Source of the DNA: Neurospora crassa OR74A
Taxonomy: Eukaryota; Ascomycota; Sordariomycetes; Sordariales; Sordariaceae
Length of the DNA stretch: 64,000 nt
Reading direction: 5' to 3'
Assembly (NCBI RefSeq): GCF_000182925.2
Contig: NC_026502.1
Location: 2,046,001 to 2,110,000 of the forward strand
The position numbers were made by a program, and so were the translations under genes. Positions 32,044-43,601 of the stretch are shown here, piece after piece (positions within the stretch are counted from its first letter, which is position 1; each line of letters opens with the position of its first letter). The notes beneath the pieces are model-generated. The model did no database searches, was not told the DNA's origin, and saw nothing but the letters and a program-made list of their open reading frames with translations.

Positions 32044-34931
32044 GGCGGCACAGTAACATGTACAGTGAAGCTGTGTAAAATAGGAGAATAACGTCTATGA
32101 GGCTGTATTACAAAATTAGCCTGGTGCAGATTTCTCCATTGCAGCTTGGTTGCGTAGATGTCAAAGTGCTCAGGCATTTACTCTGTGCTCAGTGTTGGCA
32201 GGGAGATGAGTCCAGTCGATGTTACTCGAGGTGTGGTATTGAATAAGCTTGAGCTAAACTAACCTAGGTCATGAGCCTCGGTAGAGCCAAATCTAGAAGT
32301 CCAAGACGGATGGATAGTTGGTTAACCCCCCTGAAAATCGAATGTGTGAAGCGGGTAACAACAAGGATGAATATCAACAATAACAACAACAACGACATGT
32401 GAAGAGAAAGCACACGACCACTGGATGTCGTCACGCCGTGGCGGCACCGTCCGTGGCTCGCCTAAAAAAAGCAAAGGGTGGGTTCCCGACGTGGAATTGC
32501 CTAGGCTCGGGGGACGGTTCTGGAACTGTTATAGGCGCCAACGAACAAAGAGACGATCGCGCTTGATGATGCTGCGACAGACACTACCGAACGGGCAGAG
32601 TGCCCGGTCTGGATTACACTACCTAGTGTAGTGTCTCTGTCCGTGATGTGGCCGACGCCATGGACCGGCGACCGGGCTATGTACATATGTATTTTCAGAG
32701 GCGGGAGACCACCGAAGAGACATGTCCTCGCGAGGTGAAACGCGCCTCACTCTGTCATTGGAGTTTGATTCCAAACGAAGACAGGAAGGACTGAAATGAA
32801 TTCGCACAATGATCACCTTTGGGAAGTTGGGCCCGTTTGGTGTTGCTGTGGGTGCTGCGGCGGGGCGGTAGTAGCGTAGGTCTTGATACCTTGGCGCGCT
32901 ACAAAATAATGCGGGGACACCCTGTTGCCGGGCCACTGAAATACTTGGGTTCCACAATCTTGAATTGGATCACGCAAAAAATCCTTTTTTCATCGCTTCC
33001 ATTTATGTATAGTTTGAGGAACACATCGAAGCCATTGGAGGCAGCTTCTCCGACCACCTTCACACAAGAAAGGAACGAGGCCCTGAATTCTCCCGCTATG
33101 CGAGTGCTAGGGTTGGGACTCCAGACTCTCATAACATGATTGGTACCTGCTACATATCAACCTGTCATGATGTCTCTTGTTGATCTGGGGACCAATCAAT
33201 AAGTCCGGGGTTCAGACAGAAGGAAAGTAGTGTAGGGGGAAATTTGGCGGGGTAGCGCACAAAACCCCGTGCGAGATATTGCATGTGATTGATGAGATCC
33301 GTCGGACTTCGTTGGGAACTCTCCTTCTGCTTGTGTATACTACCTCTCGTGACCTCAACAAGCTCTGCCCACGATCAACGACGATTTGCTGTGGACAGGT
33401 GCTAGTATACTCATGAAGAGAATTTGAACACCTCTCCTCATATTGACCACTATTACTATGATAGCTGGTGAGCCAAACAAAGGCAGAGAGAAAGATGGAA
33501 AAAGGTCACCTTCGGGAATAACTTTGAAGGGAACTTGAAAGCACCCCCGCTGGTCCCCACCAAACAGCCATCAAAAACTAAACCAAATGAAGGTAGGCAT
33601 TGAAGTTCCATGCTGCCTACTAATCCGACAGTTGAAGTTCGTTAATTCGGTACTTGCAATACTCGCCCCCATGCAAGAGTGAGCTGGTACCAGCCTAACA
33701 GAACCTCGAGGTGCTCATCACGGGCTGGATCTTTGACATGGAGCCTCCACTTCCATCGTTGTAGCGGGAGCCAGGAACGGGCAGCCGAGCGACGACTGAA
33801 GCCACAAGGGAAGCCAGGGGGGAGAAAGCTTGTGAAGAGAGAAATTCAAGCACGGAGCCTTTCCATGATGCAAAAATGGTTGTGTTTTTAAATTACACTA
33901 GTCGTACCTAGCCGCTTTCCAGATCAGATCCCCCACAAGAAGCCAAACCGCCCCAATCCCAGTTCTTGATTTGTCTGAACTAACTAACAACACCTGACTG
34001 ACGTCCTGTCCGCCTGGCCTCAGCTTCTACACCAACAGACCTACCTACATCTACCTCTAGGTTGGCTGCCTACCTCTACCTCTACTCTACATATACCTAC
34101 AGTGCTACATCAATTACTACCTGCCTACATTCGGTTTCCCAGTTTGTCCCGCCATCCGGCATTTAGCGGCTTCTTTTCATCTCGCCTTGTGCCTTTCACT
34201 CCAAGTTCCGCCTTGAAATCTTCGCATTTCGTCCAAACAGCGACCAAGCTTCTCGGCCTGGAAACACGTGCTCGAGACTCGAGTTTAGCGCACCCAGCCG
34301 AGTTCCTTGTCACGTTCGAACATTTCGGCCTACCAACATCATCTGATCGGCCCGGTACATCGAGGTACCTCTCCCGACGACAACGGCCTGTCTTTCACGT
34401 GCCTCGAAACCGACTGCGGAGCCGGCCACTCACGTCAACACCACAACCTCACCTCACCTAGCCGGTGGCGGCACATCATCGAACCGCAACGCACCCGCCG
34501 AGGCCGCGTCCCGCTAAGCTCCCGGCCACCGGCCCCACGACGATTTCCGGGTCCCCTCAGCGGGTCTCCGGCAGCCGTTCCCCAGTTCTCGGCTATCCCG
34601 CAGCCGTCGGCCTCGTCGGCCGTGCTCTAGCCGTCCCAGCGGTCGGGGTCTTGGATATCTCTTCGTTTCCCGGCTAGGCCGGATGTACGTGCTGGACTTG
34701 TAAACATTGCAAATGCTATTGCCTGGCATGCCCCGATAGTCCGAGTACAAGCCCGCGGCGACATCCCAATCTAGTGTCTAATCCGCTGAACCAGCCGCAA
34801 CACTTGCCAAATTCTCTACATACGTCATCGCGCCTCTCATGACTCAACGGCAACTTCATACAGCCTCGCGTCAGCCCTCACTCCAGCTTTTGTCACGTCA
34901 GCTACTGCCTACTGGTCCTGCCTCTGCCGAC
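32044..34931. promoter_or_regulatory. 2.9-kb divergent spacer TMEM135-like / bHLH factor
   Basis: Promoter space for both genes. The part near the bHLH gene (34000-34930) is C-rich, with CTACCTAC and CTACCTCT runs at 34035-34110 and overlapping plus-strand frames that would be upstream ORFs in a long leader. A minus-strand frame at 33132-32899 (77 codons) is weakly protein-like. No RNA gene was recognised. Confidence 0.4.
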
Positions 34932-36638
34932 ATGCCGCCGCCGCCGCCGCTACATCATCAAGAGCCGCCGACGCCTGACCAGCCTCAGCCAGTGTTCGGT
35001 TGTAAGTCCACTCACCCCCCCTTTAGTATGTGTTTTTCAATCAAATATCTTACAGACTGGCCTTGACGGTCTCTCGCAGACTTGCCCCAGAACGTAGCAC
35101 AGCCACCGGCACCCCTCGCCACTCTTCTCACGGACGACCAATCCAGATATCTTGACAGCTTTTTCCAAAACCTGAATGATGCTGCAGCTGATGACCCTTT
35201 CCTAATATCACCAGACTTCGAGGAAGAAGGCTTAGCTTTTACTTCAGAATGGAATACGCGGCCGGGAAACCTTGTGGGATCAAATACTTCGTTCGCTCCT
35301 TTCGCCCGCACCAACTTCAACACTGGCTTCAGTGATTTGTCAAGTGTACATAGCTTTGGGGGTCCGTCATTTAATCACCAGCTCCAAGCGCCGCCACGGG
35401 CAACGGACGGTATCCATGATCTCCTAAATGCCGCTGCCGCTCTCCCTAACGAGGTAGGCGGCCATGGAGGGAACACTTTCGAGCAAAGTTACGGGGGTAG
35501 CAGTACTTCTGGGGGGCAACATGGCATTCAACAGACAGACAATAGCTTCGGCGGTGCGGCCATCGCCTTGGCCATGCGCCCTTACGCGTCCATTAACGAG
35601 CCTTCCAATAGCTTCTACCGCGACATGATCTTCCAACAGCCAGGGCAGTCGCAGCAACCCCGCCAAAACAGCTACCAGCATGGGCAGCCGGTAAGGATCC
35701 AATTCGGTACCGACACCAGCTTCTCCCAGTCAACATTCACACCTCAACGGACGCAGGAGAGCTCCGAGGTCATGAGCCAAGCACAACTGAAGGTACTGGA
35801 TTGTCTAGTACCCAGCCAAAGCGCCGCCACGACGCGTGCCTCCAGTCCTGTAACGCAGGGGCAGGGGCAAGGGAACGAGCACCACGGGTCATTCTCACCG
35901 CCTAAGCTACGAACGCATCATCGCCCGTCCTTACCTCAGGCACTTGCCTCCATACAAGAGGAAGGAGGACCGCCCAAAAAGAGAAGGGCAACAGTGGACA
36001 ACACCACTAACAACGATGCCGCGATGGCATCACCCGGCCCGCTGGCTACCTTTTCCAACAGTCCCTACAGCCCGTTTTCCCAATCCGGGTTTGCCCCTTC
36101 CTCTCCCATGACGTCGCTAGGTGGTAGAAAGTCAGCGGGTCCAGGAGGAGCAAAGGGGAAGAAACTTGCACGCCAACAAGGACTTTCAACTCCCAATACA
36201 GCATCGGAACCCACAGACTCCCAAGCCCCGAGTGGTGACACACGATCACCAAACGATGATGAAGATAACAAGCCCGCTCGACCGGGCAAGAGGCGTCGCT
36301 CCTATAAAGAAAAGAAGCCCAACCTGACGCTGGAACAAAAGAGACTGAACCACATCGACAGCGAGAAGAGGCGGCGGTACATGATCAAGTCAGCCTACGA
36401 TAATCTGTCGATTATCATACCGGGGTACAAGGAGGCTGGAGTTAGCAAAGCGGGGGGGATACAGTTAGCCGTGGATTTCTTGAAGAAGATAATGGAGGAA
36501 AACGAGGAGTTGAAGGAGAGATTGGAGCGAGCGAGGGAAAAGGCTGGGGTTAAAAGTACTGGGACAGATGTTGAAATGACAGAAAGGGGAATACAAACTG
36601 GGCAGGAAGGGGGAGATAACGGTGCTGAAGAACAATGA
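34932..36638 (+). CDS. bHLH transcription factor (class B, E-box binding)
   Basis: Exons 34932-35001 and 35080-36638 give 542 residues. The 78-base intron uses GTAAGT and the second of two nearby acceptors (TCGCAG at 35079), because the first (TTACAG) leads to a stop. I prefer the start at 34932 (MPPPPPL, good context GACATGCC); an in-frame ATG at 34839 would add 31 residues. Residues 25-430 are Gln/Ser/Asn/Pro-rich, with a nuclear-type basic patch (KPARPGKRRRSYKEKK). The bHLH lies at about 440-505: basic region LNHIDSEKRRRYMIK with the His-x3-Glu-x3-Arg spacing that reads CACGTG-type E-boxes, helix 1 SAYDNLSIIIPG, loop, helix 2 GGIQLAVDFLKKIMEENEEL. A short Leu/Glu coiled coil follows. Target genes cannot be told; regulators of this class control metabolism and development. 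Confidence 0.88.
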
Positions 36639-37534
36639 TGACATACGGTAGCCAAGCCGTAGTGTTTGACCTTGGATATGTTGGTACATCACTTGCGCAT
36701 ATACGAGCCATGCCTTTGTGATTAACCATGCATAAAGTGCCAACAATAGGACAACCAGGTAGCTGGGGTGAGCCTACTGCATTGGTTGCTTTGGTGAACG
36801 GCAGTCTGCATCTACCATTTGCTGGGTGGACTATGCCGAGGGTTTATCCAACCTCGAAAGAACCTAGACACAACGAAACTTGCAAAGGATAAGGGCCTTC
36901 ACTTCACATTTTGAGGTGCAAAAGCAAAAAAAGAGTTGTACGGTAAGTGGAATCGTCTCTGATGGCTCCCACGAAAGCTCGCTCAAGCACACTCCGCGGC
37001 TGTAAATGCGCAAAGGAACGCTGTAGGTAGGAAGAGCGGCTCTGCGGATAAGTGTAATTTCCTGATCGAGCCGCATTCTTTGTTCGTTGCCACTGCATGG
37101 CAATCGCAGTATCACATGGCGAGTATAATGAAGGGTGTCAACCAAAATCCTGTCTCATTCTGCCCATGGACCAGCCGAGGGACACAAATGCCTTGAACAT
37201 ATTGCCCTAGCTACCTTGCATTACCAGGACGTCTCTCTTCCAAGTTAAGGCAGCGCAATCTCGTCGAGGTTTCAGTTTTCATCTTCCATCCATCCCCTGT
37301 ACCTATTCTTGTAAACCCCTTCCATTCCACATGTTCATGCATTCTCCCCATCATAATCCCTCTCATTGCCTCGCTTGGGCCTCCCCCGTCTAAATCCTCT
37401 TCCTGATCCGTTTACCCTCGCACCCCGGACCCTCTCTACCCATACCCCCTTCGACAAGAACACCCACAGATAGACCATTTCCAAGCCCCCCCCCCCTTCT
37501 CTCTCTCTCTCTTTCCAAGACCTTATCAATCCAC
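36639..37534. other. Convergent spacer, bHLH / second four-TM protein
   Basis: 896 bases of 3' sequence. A C11 run at 37486-37496 abuts a CT repeat at 37499-37512. Open frames on the minus strand are short and unconvincing. Confidence 0.4.
37486..37512. repeat. C11 run followed by CT microsatellite
   Basis: Eleven C, two T, then about seven CT units, just downstream of the stop codon of the 37535-38536 gene. Confidence 0.85.
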
Positions 37535-38536
37535 CTAAGCACCCTTATACCTATACCTCAACCCGCCCAACTCCCCCTCCGGATCCACCCCCGCCATAAC
37601 CACCTTGGCCGCCACTGTCGCCGCATATATCACCCCCGGCAACGCCGCGAGATATACCTTTCCCACAGCATTTACTCCCTGGGCCCCACCAGTGACAAGA
37701 CCAGTCAACAGCACCAATACACACAACCCCACGTTTAGATACGGTAACCACGTCTCCAACGGCGAGGGTGTAAGAACGCCGCCAGCCCCGTACTGGTTGG
37801 GAAGCCTCTTATTTTTCTTCTTTGTAGTGGCTGAAGAAGAAGAAGAAGAAGCCAGAGAGTCGACAATGGATAGTCCAGTCTTGGTAGGAGGTAGTTTGAC
37901 CGTGATGAACGTCGTGGCGGCTAGGGAGGTAAGAGCGAGGAGGGAGAAGATTGCTGTTGTTGTTTTTGTTGATGATGTTTTTGTTGTTCCATGTGAAGAA
38001 GGGAAATGGGAAGGAGAAGAGGAAGAGGCAGGAGGCGACAAGAAAAGGACGAGGAAGTAAGGAACTGAAGCGATGGCGGGAATGAGCAAGAGGAGTGAGC
38101 GGAATTGGGAGTTGCGTTGGGAGTTTTGGGTGGTGAGAGTTGTGATGAGGGATTCTTGTTCTGTTCATTGAGTCTTTTGTTTAGTACTTGGGTATGATGA
38201 CTTGTGATGAGGGCGAGGGTTGGGATGTGAGAACGAAGGGGGTGATCGTCATGGGTTGAGTACCTTTGTGTGGGTACGTACGAGGGGAATGCATATGAGT
38301 GAGGGTTGATTCAGTGTATAGGTAAGTAGGTTAACGAGAAAGCGTGGGTTCTGGAATGGAACAAAAGATTTGATAGGAGAAAGGAGCAGAAGACGGAAAC
38401 ATCATAAGCACATACCTTGCTCGTCCATAACCTCGAGCGCATTTTCGTCATCGGCCTCATCTTCACTTGGGTACCGAAACGTCTTGCGAAGGCGCGCGGA
38501 TGCGCCGCGGCGATGGGATCGAAAGCCGCTGTCCAT
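37535..38536 (-). CDS. Unrecognised fungal four-TM protein with Ser-rich loops
   Basis: Exons 38536-38416 and 38160-37535, with a 255-base intron (GTATGT, TACTAAAC branch site, ACAG, phase 1), give 248 residues. The N-terminal 60 residues are hydrophilic (MDSGFRSHRRGASARLRKTF, then EDEADDENALEVMDEQEQES). Four hydrophobic helices follow: LLLLIPAIASVPYFLVLF at about 68-85, IFSLLALTSLAATTFITV, LPYLNVGLCVLVLLTGLVTG and VYLAALPGVIYAATVAAKVV. Ser/Thr-rich and Lys-rich loops separate them. I do not recognise the family. The joined exons read as one coherent protein, and the charged N-terminal tail with a four-helix body is a common design for fungal membrane proteins of unknown role. The charged first exon makes an ER or vacuolar location as likely as any. 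Confidence 0.78.
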
Positions 38537-39482
38537 CCGTTCTGCCTATGTTCTCGAATAGTTAAGCAATGAGTCACTTAGTTCAGACCTTGGTATATTC
38601 TTTTTTAGAAGATGTGTCAAACAATTAACGAACAAGTTGACGTTGAACTGGAGAGAAGAGAAGGTCTTGGCATCGAACGAATGAGAACTCCAGGCAAGTA
38701 ATGACGGAATTACGTTCAGGGTTATGTATGTGTATTTGCGTACCGGTAAGTTACGTCCATGAGCGGAGTGGTAATTAACAATTCTCATTCAAAACTGTCC
38801 GATCTCCTGGAACTGTCTCCTGACTGCAGGCCAAGAACTCAGGGGTAAACAGCCCGGTGTAAACAATGACACTGATGAGGCTGGTGAATACGGCTATATT
38901 GGAGTCTCTTTCCCGAAAGACGACCCCTGGTTTTAACCTGCTTTGAAGAGATGCGGACTCATCAATGACTCTGCCACACTCCGTGTTGATGGGAAAGGAA
39001 ACCATTTGGTAAATGCCCGAGTGTCTGTCCTACGACACAAACAACATGGGATTGGCTATCTGAAGGCTGTTTCTGTCCTAGAGAGCCAAACTCTATGCCT
39101 CTTGGTAGTTTTTCCCCGAACCTCCAGTCTATGCACGTCCAGCTTCCACCTTTCCGAAGTCATCACGTCGTAAACGCACTCGGCCAGAGTAGACGTGCAG
39201 AAAGCTGTTCTTGATGGAGGTATAGAATCACGAAAATGAACGCCGCGAGTGAAATCGATTGACCGCAAATGATGACCCTGAATGCAGAAGTTTTCCGAAT
39301 GATCTCTATCCACCAAACTCCTCACAAACCACTCACGGTTCCCGGCGAGTAGGTGTGCAATTGCTGGTCGACCCTTTCACTCTTTCTCGTGAAGACTTAA
39401 GAGTACATGTCGTGCCCATGCTGTTTTATGCCTGTTGTTCAGGCAACCCAAGATTGAGAGAGATTATTCCGCCTTCCGACAT
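38537..39482. promoter_or_regulatory. Spacer: eS10 3' end and promoter of the 37535-38536 gene
   Basis: 946 bases between tandem leftward genes. Several 60-90-codon frames on both strands have no recognisable sequence. Nothing else was seen. Confidence 0.4.
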
Positions 39483-40511
39483 TTACGAGGGAGGGGCCTC
39501 ACCGCGGCCGGCGCGGCCACGACCGAAACCACCACGGCTGTTGGGAGACAAATGTTAGTCTATCTGAACATTTGGCAGAGAAAAAAAGTAACCTTGACGG
39601 CCTGAACAGCGGGAGCAACTTACAACTGGGGAGCGAACTCGCCGGGGGCACCACCCTCCTTACCCTCACCAGCCTCACGGCGGCGGTAACCGCCCTCACG
39701 GTCACCACGGCCACGGCCACCGAAGGGGCGCTCGCGGCGCTCCTCACCACCGAGCATGCCACGGGGGGGAGCGTGAGACCGCTGGGACTTGATGTGGGTA
39801 GCGGGGACGATCTCAGCGGGGAGGTGGAGCCACTCGCGGAGGTAGTCGAGACCCTCGGGGGTGAGGGTGTAGTAGTAGTACTGCCACGAGAACTGGGTCT
39901 TGACGTAGCCGCGCGAGGTCAAAGACTGGCAAGCCTTGATGACATAAAGGTTGCGGATGCCGGTCTCGTGGGTCGACTCATAGCTAAACGGGTGTCACGA
40001 ATTAGCATGTGTTATTCGTTTCGCGTTGGCGAGTGTCCACGGCGGATAGAGGGCGAGTTCGTGCTGGCGTCTGTTTCTGTGTCTGCGCCGATTTGGGTCG
40101 ATGTCGCGATAGCGGGCTGGAGTTCGTTTGATATGTTCGTCGTAAGGCATGATCGGTCGACAGCAGAAATGGCGGACGGCGACGAAACCCCACCCCCTCC
40201 CATCCAAAATACGTGCGAATCGAACGGTCCAAGGCTGGATGTGTGTGTATCTTTGACTGGAATTTCGGGTGGAAACCTACTTCTTCTCAGCGACCATGAC
40301 GCCCTCACGGAAGAGGTACTACATTAAAATGGTCAGCATAACGTTCTGGCTTCCACTTTCAACTTGACGGCCCCCCAGCAATCATTTGCACGCCCTCGTT
40401 TCCGTCTCCAACAATGTCCACCCTCCTTCCGTTTTCAATGTCTGGCCGTCATAAAAAATCGATTTCGCATACCTCATGGATCGCCTTGCGGTCAGCCTTG
40501 GGAATAAGCAT
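39483..40511 (-). CDS. 40S ribosomal protein eS10
   Basis: Exons 40511-40473, 40318-40281, 39983-39624 and 39537-39483 join in frame across introns of 154, 297 and 86 bases to give 163 residues, the normal eS10 length. The protein begins [20 protein letters not shown] and continues [60 protein letters not shown] and [13 protein letters not shown]. The C-terminus is Arg/Gly-rich ([25 protein letters not shown]). eS10 sits in the 40S beak near the mRNA entry channel and contacts uS3. Early, relatively long introns in a ribosomal-protein gene fit the usual fungal pattern. I looked in introns 1 and 2 for C/D snoRNA boxes and did not find a convincing pair. The gene is divergent from sde2. Confidence 0.95.
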
Positions 40512-41123
40512 TTTGACGAGATGACCGGTGTCGACACAATTGGTGGTGTTGGTCCGGGGAAAGTGTCGGCGTTGCGGGAGTCGAGAGCTCAAAATTCGAG
40601 ATCTAAGTGATTTGTGGGCTGCGTGCCGAAATTCCAATGCCATAGTAGGGTTGCGAAACTAGCGGGGCGGCACCGCCACACTTTCAGGAGTCTTGGCGCT
40701 TCACCGCCCTGTCCGACCTGGGTCAAGTCCGCAGATAAGGCTGGACCGTGTGGCTTGCCCCATCTGTCAGCGGCCATGACGGTTCTCCAAATTGGCGTCG
40801 CAGAGGCGAAGTTCATCTCCCAAAACGACTTCCTTTTCGAGTGCAACCAAGCAAAATCAATCCTGACGTTTCCAACGAACCGTGTCAGACGAATTTCCGG
40901 CGTGGCACTCTGATATTTCTCCGGTAGCGGTTGTTCAGCGTCATTGACGATCAAGACTTCGATAAGCACATCGTCGCTCCACAGCGCAGGGAGGCTGCCT
41001 TCATCTGCCATCATCGACATCGCGCCGTGGATCAAAGCATCAAACCTACAACCCAGTGCATCAACGCCAACACAATTGCCTACGATCTAAAAGTCTGCCG
41101 GTACCTTTGTCGTTATCATCGAA
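40512..41123. promoter_or_regulatory. Divergent promoter eS10 / sde2
   Basis: 612 bases between two start codons pointing apart, serving a ribosomal protein and a splicing factor. Open frames at 40614-40913 (+) and 41035-40589 (-) have no recognisable content. I see no telobox here. Confidence 0.45.
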
Positions 41124-42098
41124 ATGGATTCTACCAACACCCTCAACGTCCTCATTACCAGTATAGCCGGCACCGGCCTCCCACCCACTCTAACCTTCGC
41201 CCTTCCCGCCACAACAACCGTCACTGAGCTGCGCGACCGGCTCCTCTCCCGGTTGCCTGGCTCCCTGGAATCATCTGCCACCTTCCGCTTTCTCCTTACC
41301 ACCAATTCCAACAAACAACTCCCTTCCTCCTCCACTCAGCCCCTCTCCTCCCTCCTGCCAGGTCTCGAAAACAATGACTTTCTCCCCCTCCGCCTCTCCC
41401 TCCCGCTCTGCGGCGGCAAAGGCGGCTTCGGCTCTCAACTCCGCGCCCAAGGCGGGCGCATGTCTTCCAAACGCAAGAAGAACGGCTTGCAAGGGGAAGA
41501 CAACGGATCATCGCGTAACCTAGATGGACGACGTTTGCGGACCATCACAGAGGCCAAGGCGTTGGCTGATTACCTGGCCATTAAACCCGACATGGAGAAA
41601 AAAGAAAAAGAGAAGCGAAGGAAGCGGTGGCAGCAAATTGTGGAGCAGACGGAGAAGCGGCAGGAGGAGATCAGGCATGGGAAGGCAGGAGGTGGGGGGT
41701 TCATGTTGGATGGCAAGTGGGTGGAGGATAAGGAGGAGCTGGATGAGAGGACGAGGGAGGCGGTTATGACGGCTCTGAAGAAGGGCGCGTACACGGATAA
41801 TCTGTCGATGTTGGCGGCTACGGCGGCTGCGGCGAATGCAGCGAATCCTCGGGAGGGCGGTTCGGGGAGTGGGAGTGGGTCGTCTTCCGGGGGTGAAGCG
41901 ATGAGTGAGGATGAAAAGGAGAGTGAGCGGGATGGTGCGGCTACACCACCATCGGAACCGGAGCCGGAACCGAAGATGGTGGTGGACCAGGAAAAGTTAA
42001 AAGGCAAAGAGAAGGAGACGGTGCAACCGAAGGCGCAGATCAAGACCTTCGCTGGCTTTGATGACGATGATGAATTTATGAGCTCTGATGATGAGTGA
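41124..42098 (+). CDS. sde2: Sde2, ubiquitin-like splicing and genome-stability factor
   Basis: An intronless frame of 324 residues. Residues 1-98 form a divergent ubiquitin-like fold ([20 protein letters not shown], then [27 protein letters not shown]) ending in the processing site G97-G98 / K99-G100-G101 (CGGKGGFGS). In fission yeast the deubiquitinases Ubp5 and Ubp15 cut after GG and free a Lys-initiated C-terminal part that joins the spliceosome and aids excision of selected introns. The invariant [20 protein letters not shown] block is intact, so processing is expected. The region 125-230 is a charged coiled coil ([20 protein letters not shown]), then Gly/Ser-rich and acidic stretches, ending with the conserved [16 protein letters not shown]-like tail. 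Length is typical. Confidence 0.95.
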   Translation: MDSTNTLNVLITSIAGTGLPPTLTFALPATTTVTELRDRLLSRLPGSLESSATFRFLLTTNSNKQLPSSSTQPLSSLLPGLENNDFLPLRLSLPLCGGKGGFGSQLRAQGGRMSSKRKKNGLQGEDNGSSRNLDGRRLRTITEAKALADYLAIKPDMEKKEKEKRRKRWQQIVEQTEKRQEEIRHGKAGGGGFMLDGKWVEDKEELDERTREAVMTALKKGAYTDNLSMLAATAAAANAANPREGGSGSGSGSSSGGEAMSEDEKESERDGAATPPSEPEPEPKMVVDQEKLKGKEKETVQPKAQIKTFAGFDDDDEFMSSDDE

Positions 42099-42584
42099 GA
42101 GTTCGATGGAAGATGTCATAGACTCATGGAGATCTCGGTGGTGTAAGTTGGGATGTAACGGGTGAACCTGACTCTCTTGACTGCCTCGGGAAGACAACTC
42201 ATAGATGGCGTTATCGGGAGTTTGGTTTTGTTTAAATTGTCTCATGAGTAGCGAATAGGGACAAAGGGGGTTTTCATGATACCACATACTATACATCTAG
42301 GCCACATCATACAAAGCCTAGTGAAATACTGAATTCAGTTCAATGAAGGAGCGCTGATCTGATTCATTTTTTTCATTTCGATAACATCACTTCAGCAAGA
42401 TGCAACGGGAAATCTTCGTTGCGCCAACCCCAACATACTCTCTATGTGCATTCGCCAATACTACCAAGAGCTTTCTAATACAACTAGGTTTGATGTAGGG
42501 TGAAGTGAGTCCTGATAGGTGGTTGACTTTTGTCATCATCCACCCACCAATCTGTGTCGCGTCATACAAGCATTTCAGGGGTAT
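42099..42584. other. Convergent 3' spacer sde2 / Cox12
   Basis: 486 bases shared by two converging 3' ends, AT-rich in places. No gene was recognised. Confidence 0.4.
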
Positions 42585-43601
42585 TTACTCCAGCTTGACG
42601 GGGAAGTTGCCAGCCTCTGTAAGAAGTTGTCAGTGAACATGCCCTTTATCGGCCCTTTCCTAGCAGTGAAAAAAGGATTGTTTCCCCGTTACGTACCACG
42701 CTGCTCGTCCCATCTCTGGTACCAGCCGCTGGGGCAGAGAGAGCGGTAGGCGAGCCAGAACTAATAAACAGCGAGGTGTCAGTCAGCATTCGGGTCCCTT
42801 TTCGTTTCGTAGCTTTGTCGTCCTCAGTCTGGCTTTGTATCCCATCCGGTCCCCACGTTTCCCCTTTCTCTTTCTCATCCGGCAAAGCAACAGCTGACGG
42901 CAGTGGTGAAATTAGTGGTGGTGGTGCGGCTAACCTGGCGGCAGGGAGCGAAGTCCTCGCCCTTGGCGAGAATGCACTTGTGGTAATCAACGTAGTTTTG
43001 CCAGCAGTGCTTGGTCTGGTTGACGTTGGGGAAACGGGCGTCGACACCTAATAGTTTTTGAAAAAACACGCAATACGTCAGAACACAGGTTTTTCTTTTT
43101 CTGGCGATTTCTCTTTGGTGCTGGTTTTGATGGCTCTGCTCGCTCGCTCGTGATCCGCATCCGCAAAGCTAGCAGCTGCTGGCATGGAGAAGGGGTGTTT
43201 GCCCCGTGCCGCGCAAAGTTCGAAGTTCGGGGTCTCCACAATGCACTCCTCTTCTTCCCCCGTGCCAACAGAGCTTGAGCTCTATCTTCAACCGGGGTAT
43301 ATCGGGGATTCCGGCGACATCGCGAGTGAAGGATTTGAAGGCTTGCTGCCGATCTTCGGCAAATTCGGCGGAGGAGCTAAATGTGTTTGAAAAGCAAGAG
43401 TAAGGGTGGTTGCATACCGGCTGCGACGTGCGTTTGTTAGCAATGAAATTCCGGCCCAGCGCAATGAGGTCACGGCATGATTTTTGGCCGAGGGAATTTA
43501 GATCTTTGCTTGGGGGAGCAGAGGTCCAATTCTCAGGGACTAAACCTGTACGTACCAGTGACGAACTTGAAGGGCTTGGTAACGCGCTCGTCGTCGGACA
43601 T
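42585..43601 (-). CDS. cox12: Cytochrome c oxidase subunit VIb (Cox12)
   Basis: Exons 43601-43556, 43047-42935, 42760-42697 and 42616-42585 give 84 residues after removal of introns of 508, 174 and 80 bases. All joins are in frame. The second donor is GTTAGC, weaker than the others. The protein reads MSDDERVTKPFKFVTGVDAR, FPNVNQTKHCWQNYVDYHKC, ILAKGEDFAPCRQFWLAYRS, LCPSGWYQRW and a short tail. The four Cys form a CX9C (CWQNYVDYHKC) and a CX10C (CRQFWLAYRSLC) hairpin, the hallmark of Cox12/COX6B, which is imported into the intermembrane space by the Mia40 relay and caps the complex IV dimer. No presequence is expected. The first intron, 508 bases, is the longest in the window. The start is divergent from a B12D-like gene. 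Confidence 0.95.

Noticed and set aside
39572-40327. 251-codon plus-strand frame
   Set aside because: Antisense shadow of eS10 exon 3 running into its second intron; repetitive Thr/Ala/Leu composition.
39984-40472. snoRNA inside eS10 introns
   Set aside because: No convincing pairing of box C (RTGATGA) and box D (CTGA) with flanking stem; no H/ACA pattern noticed.
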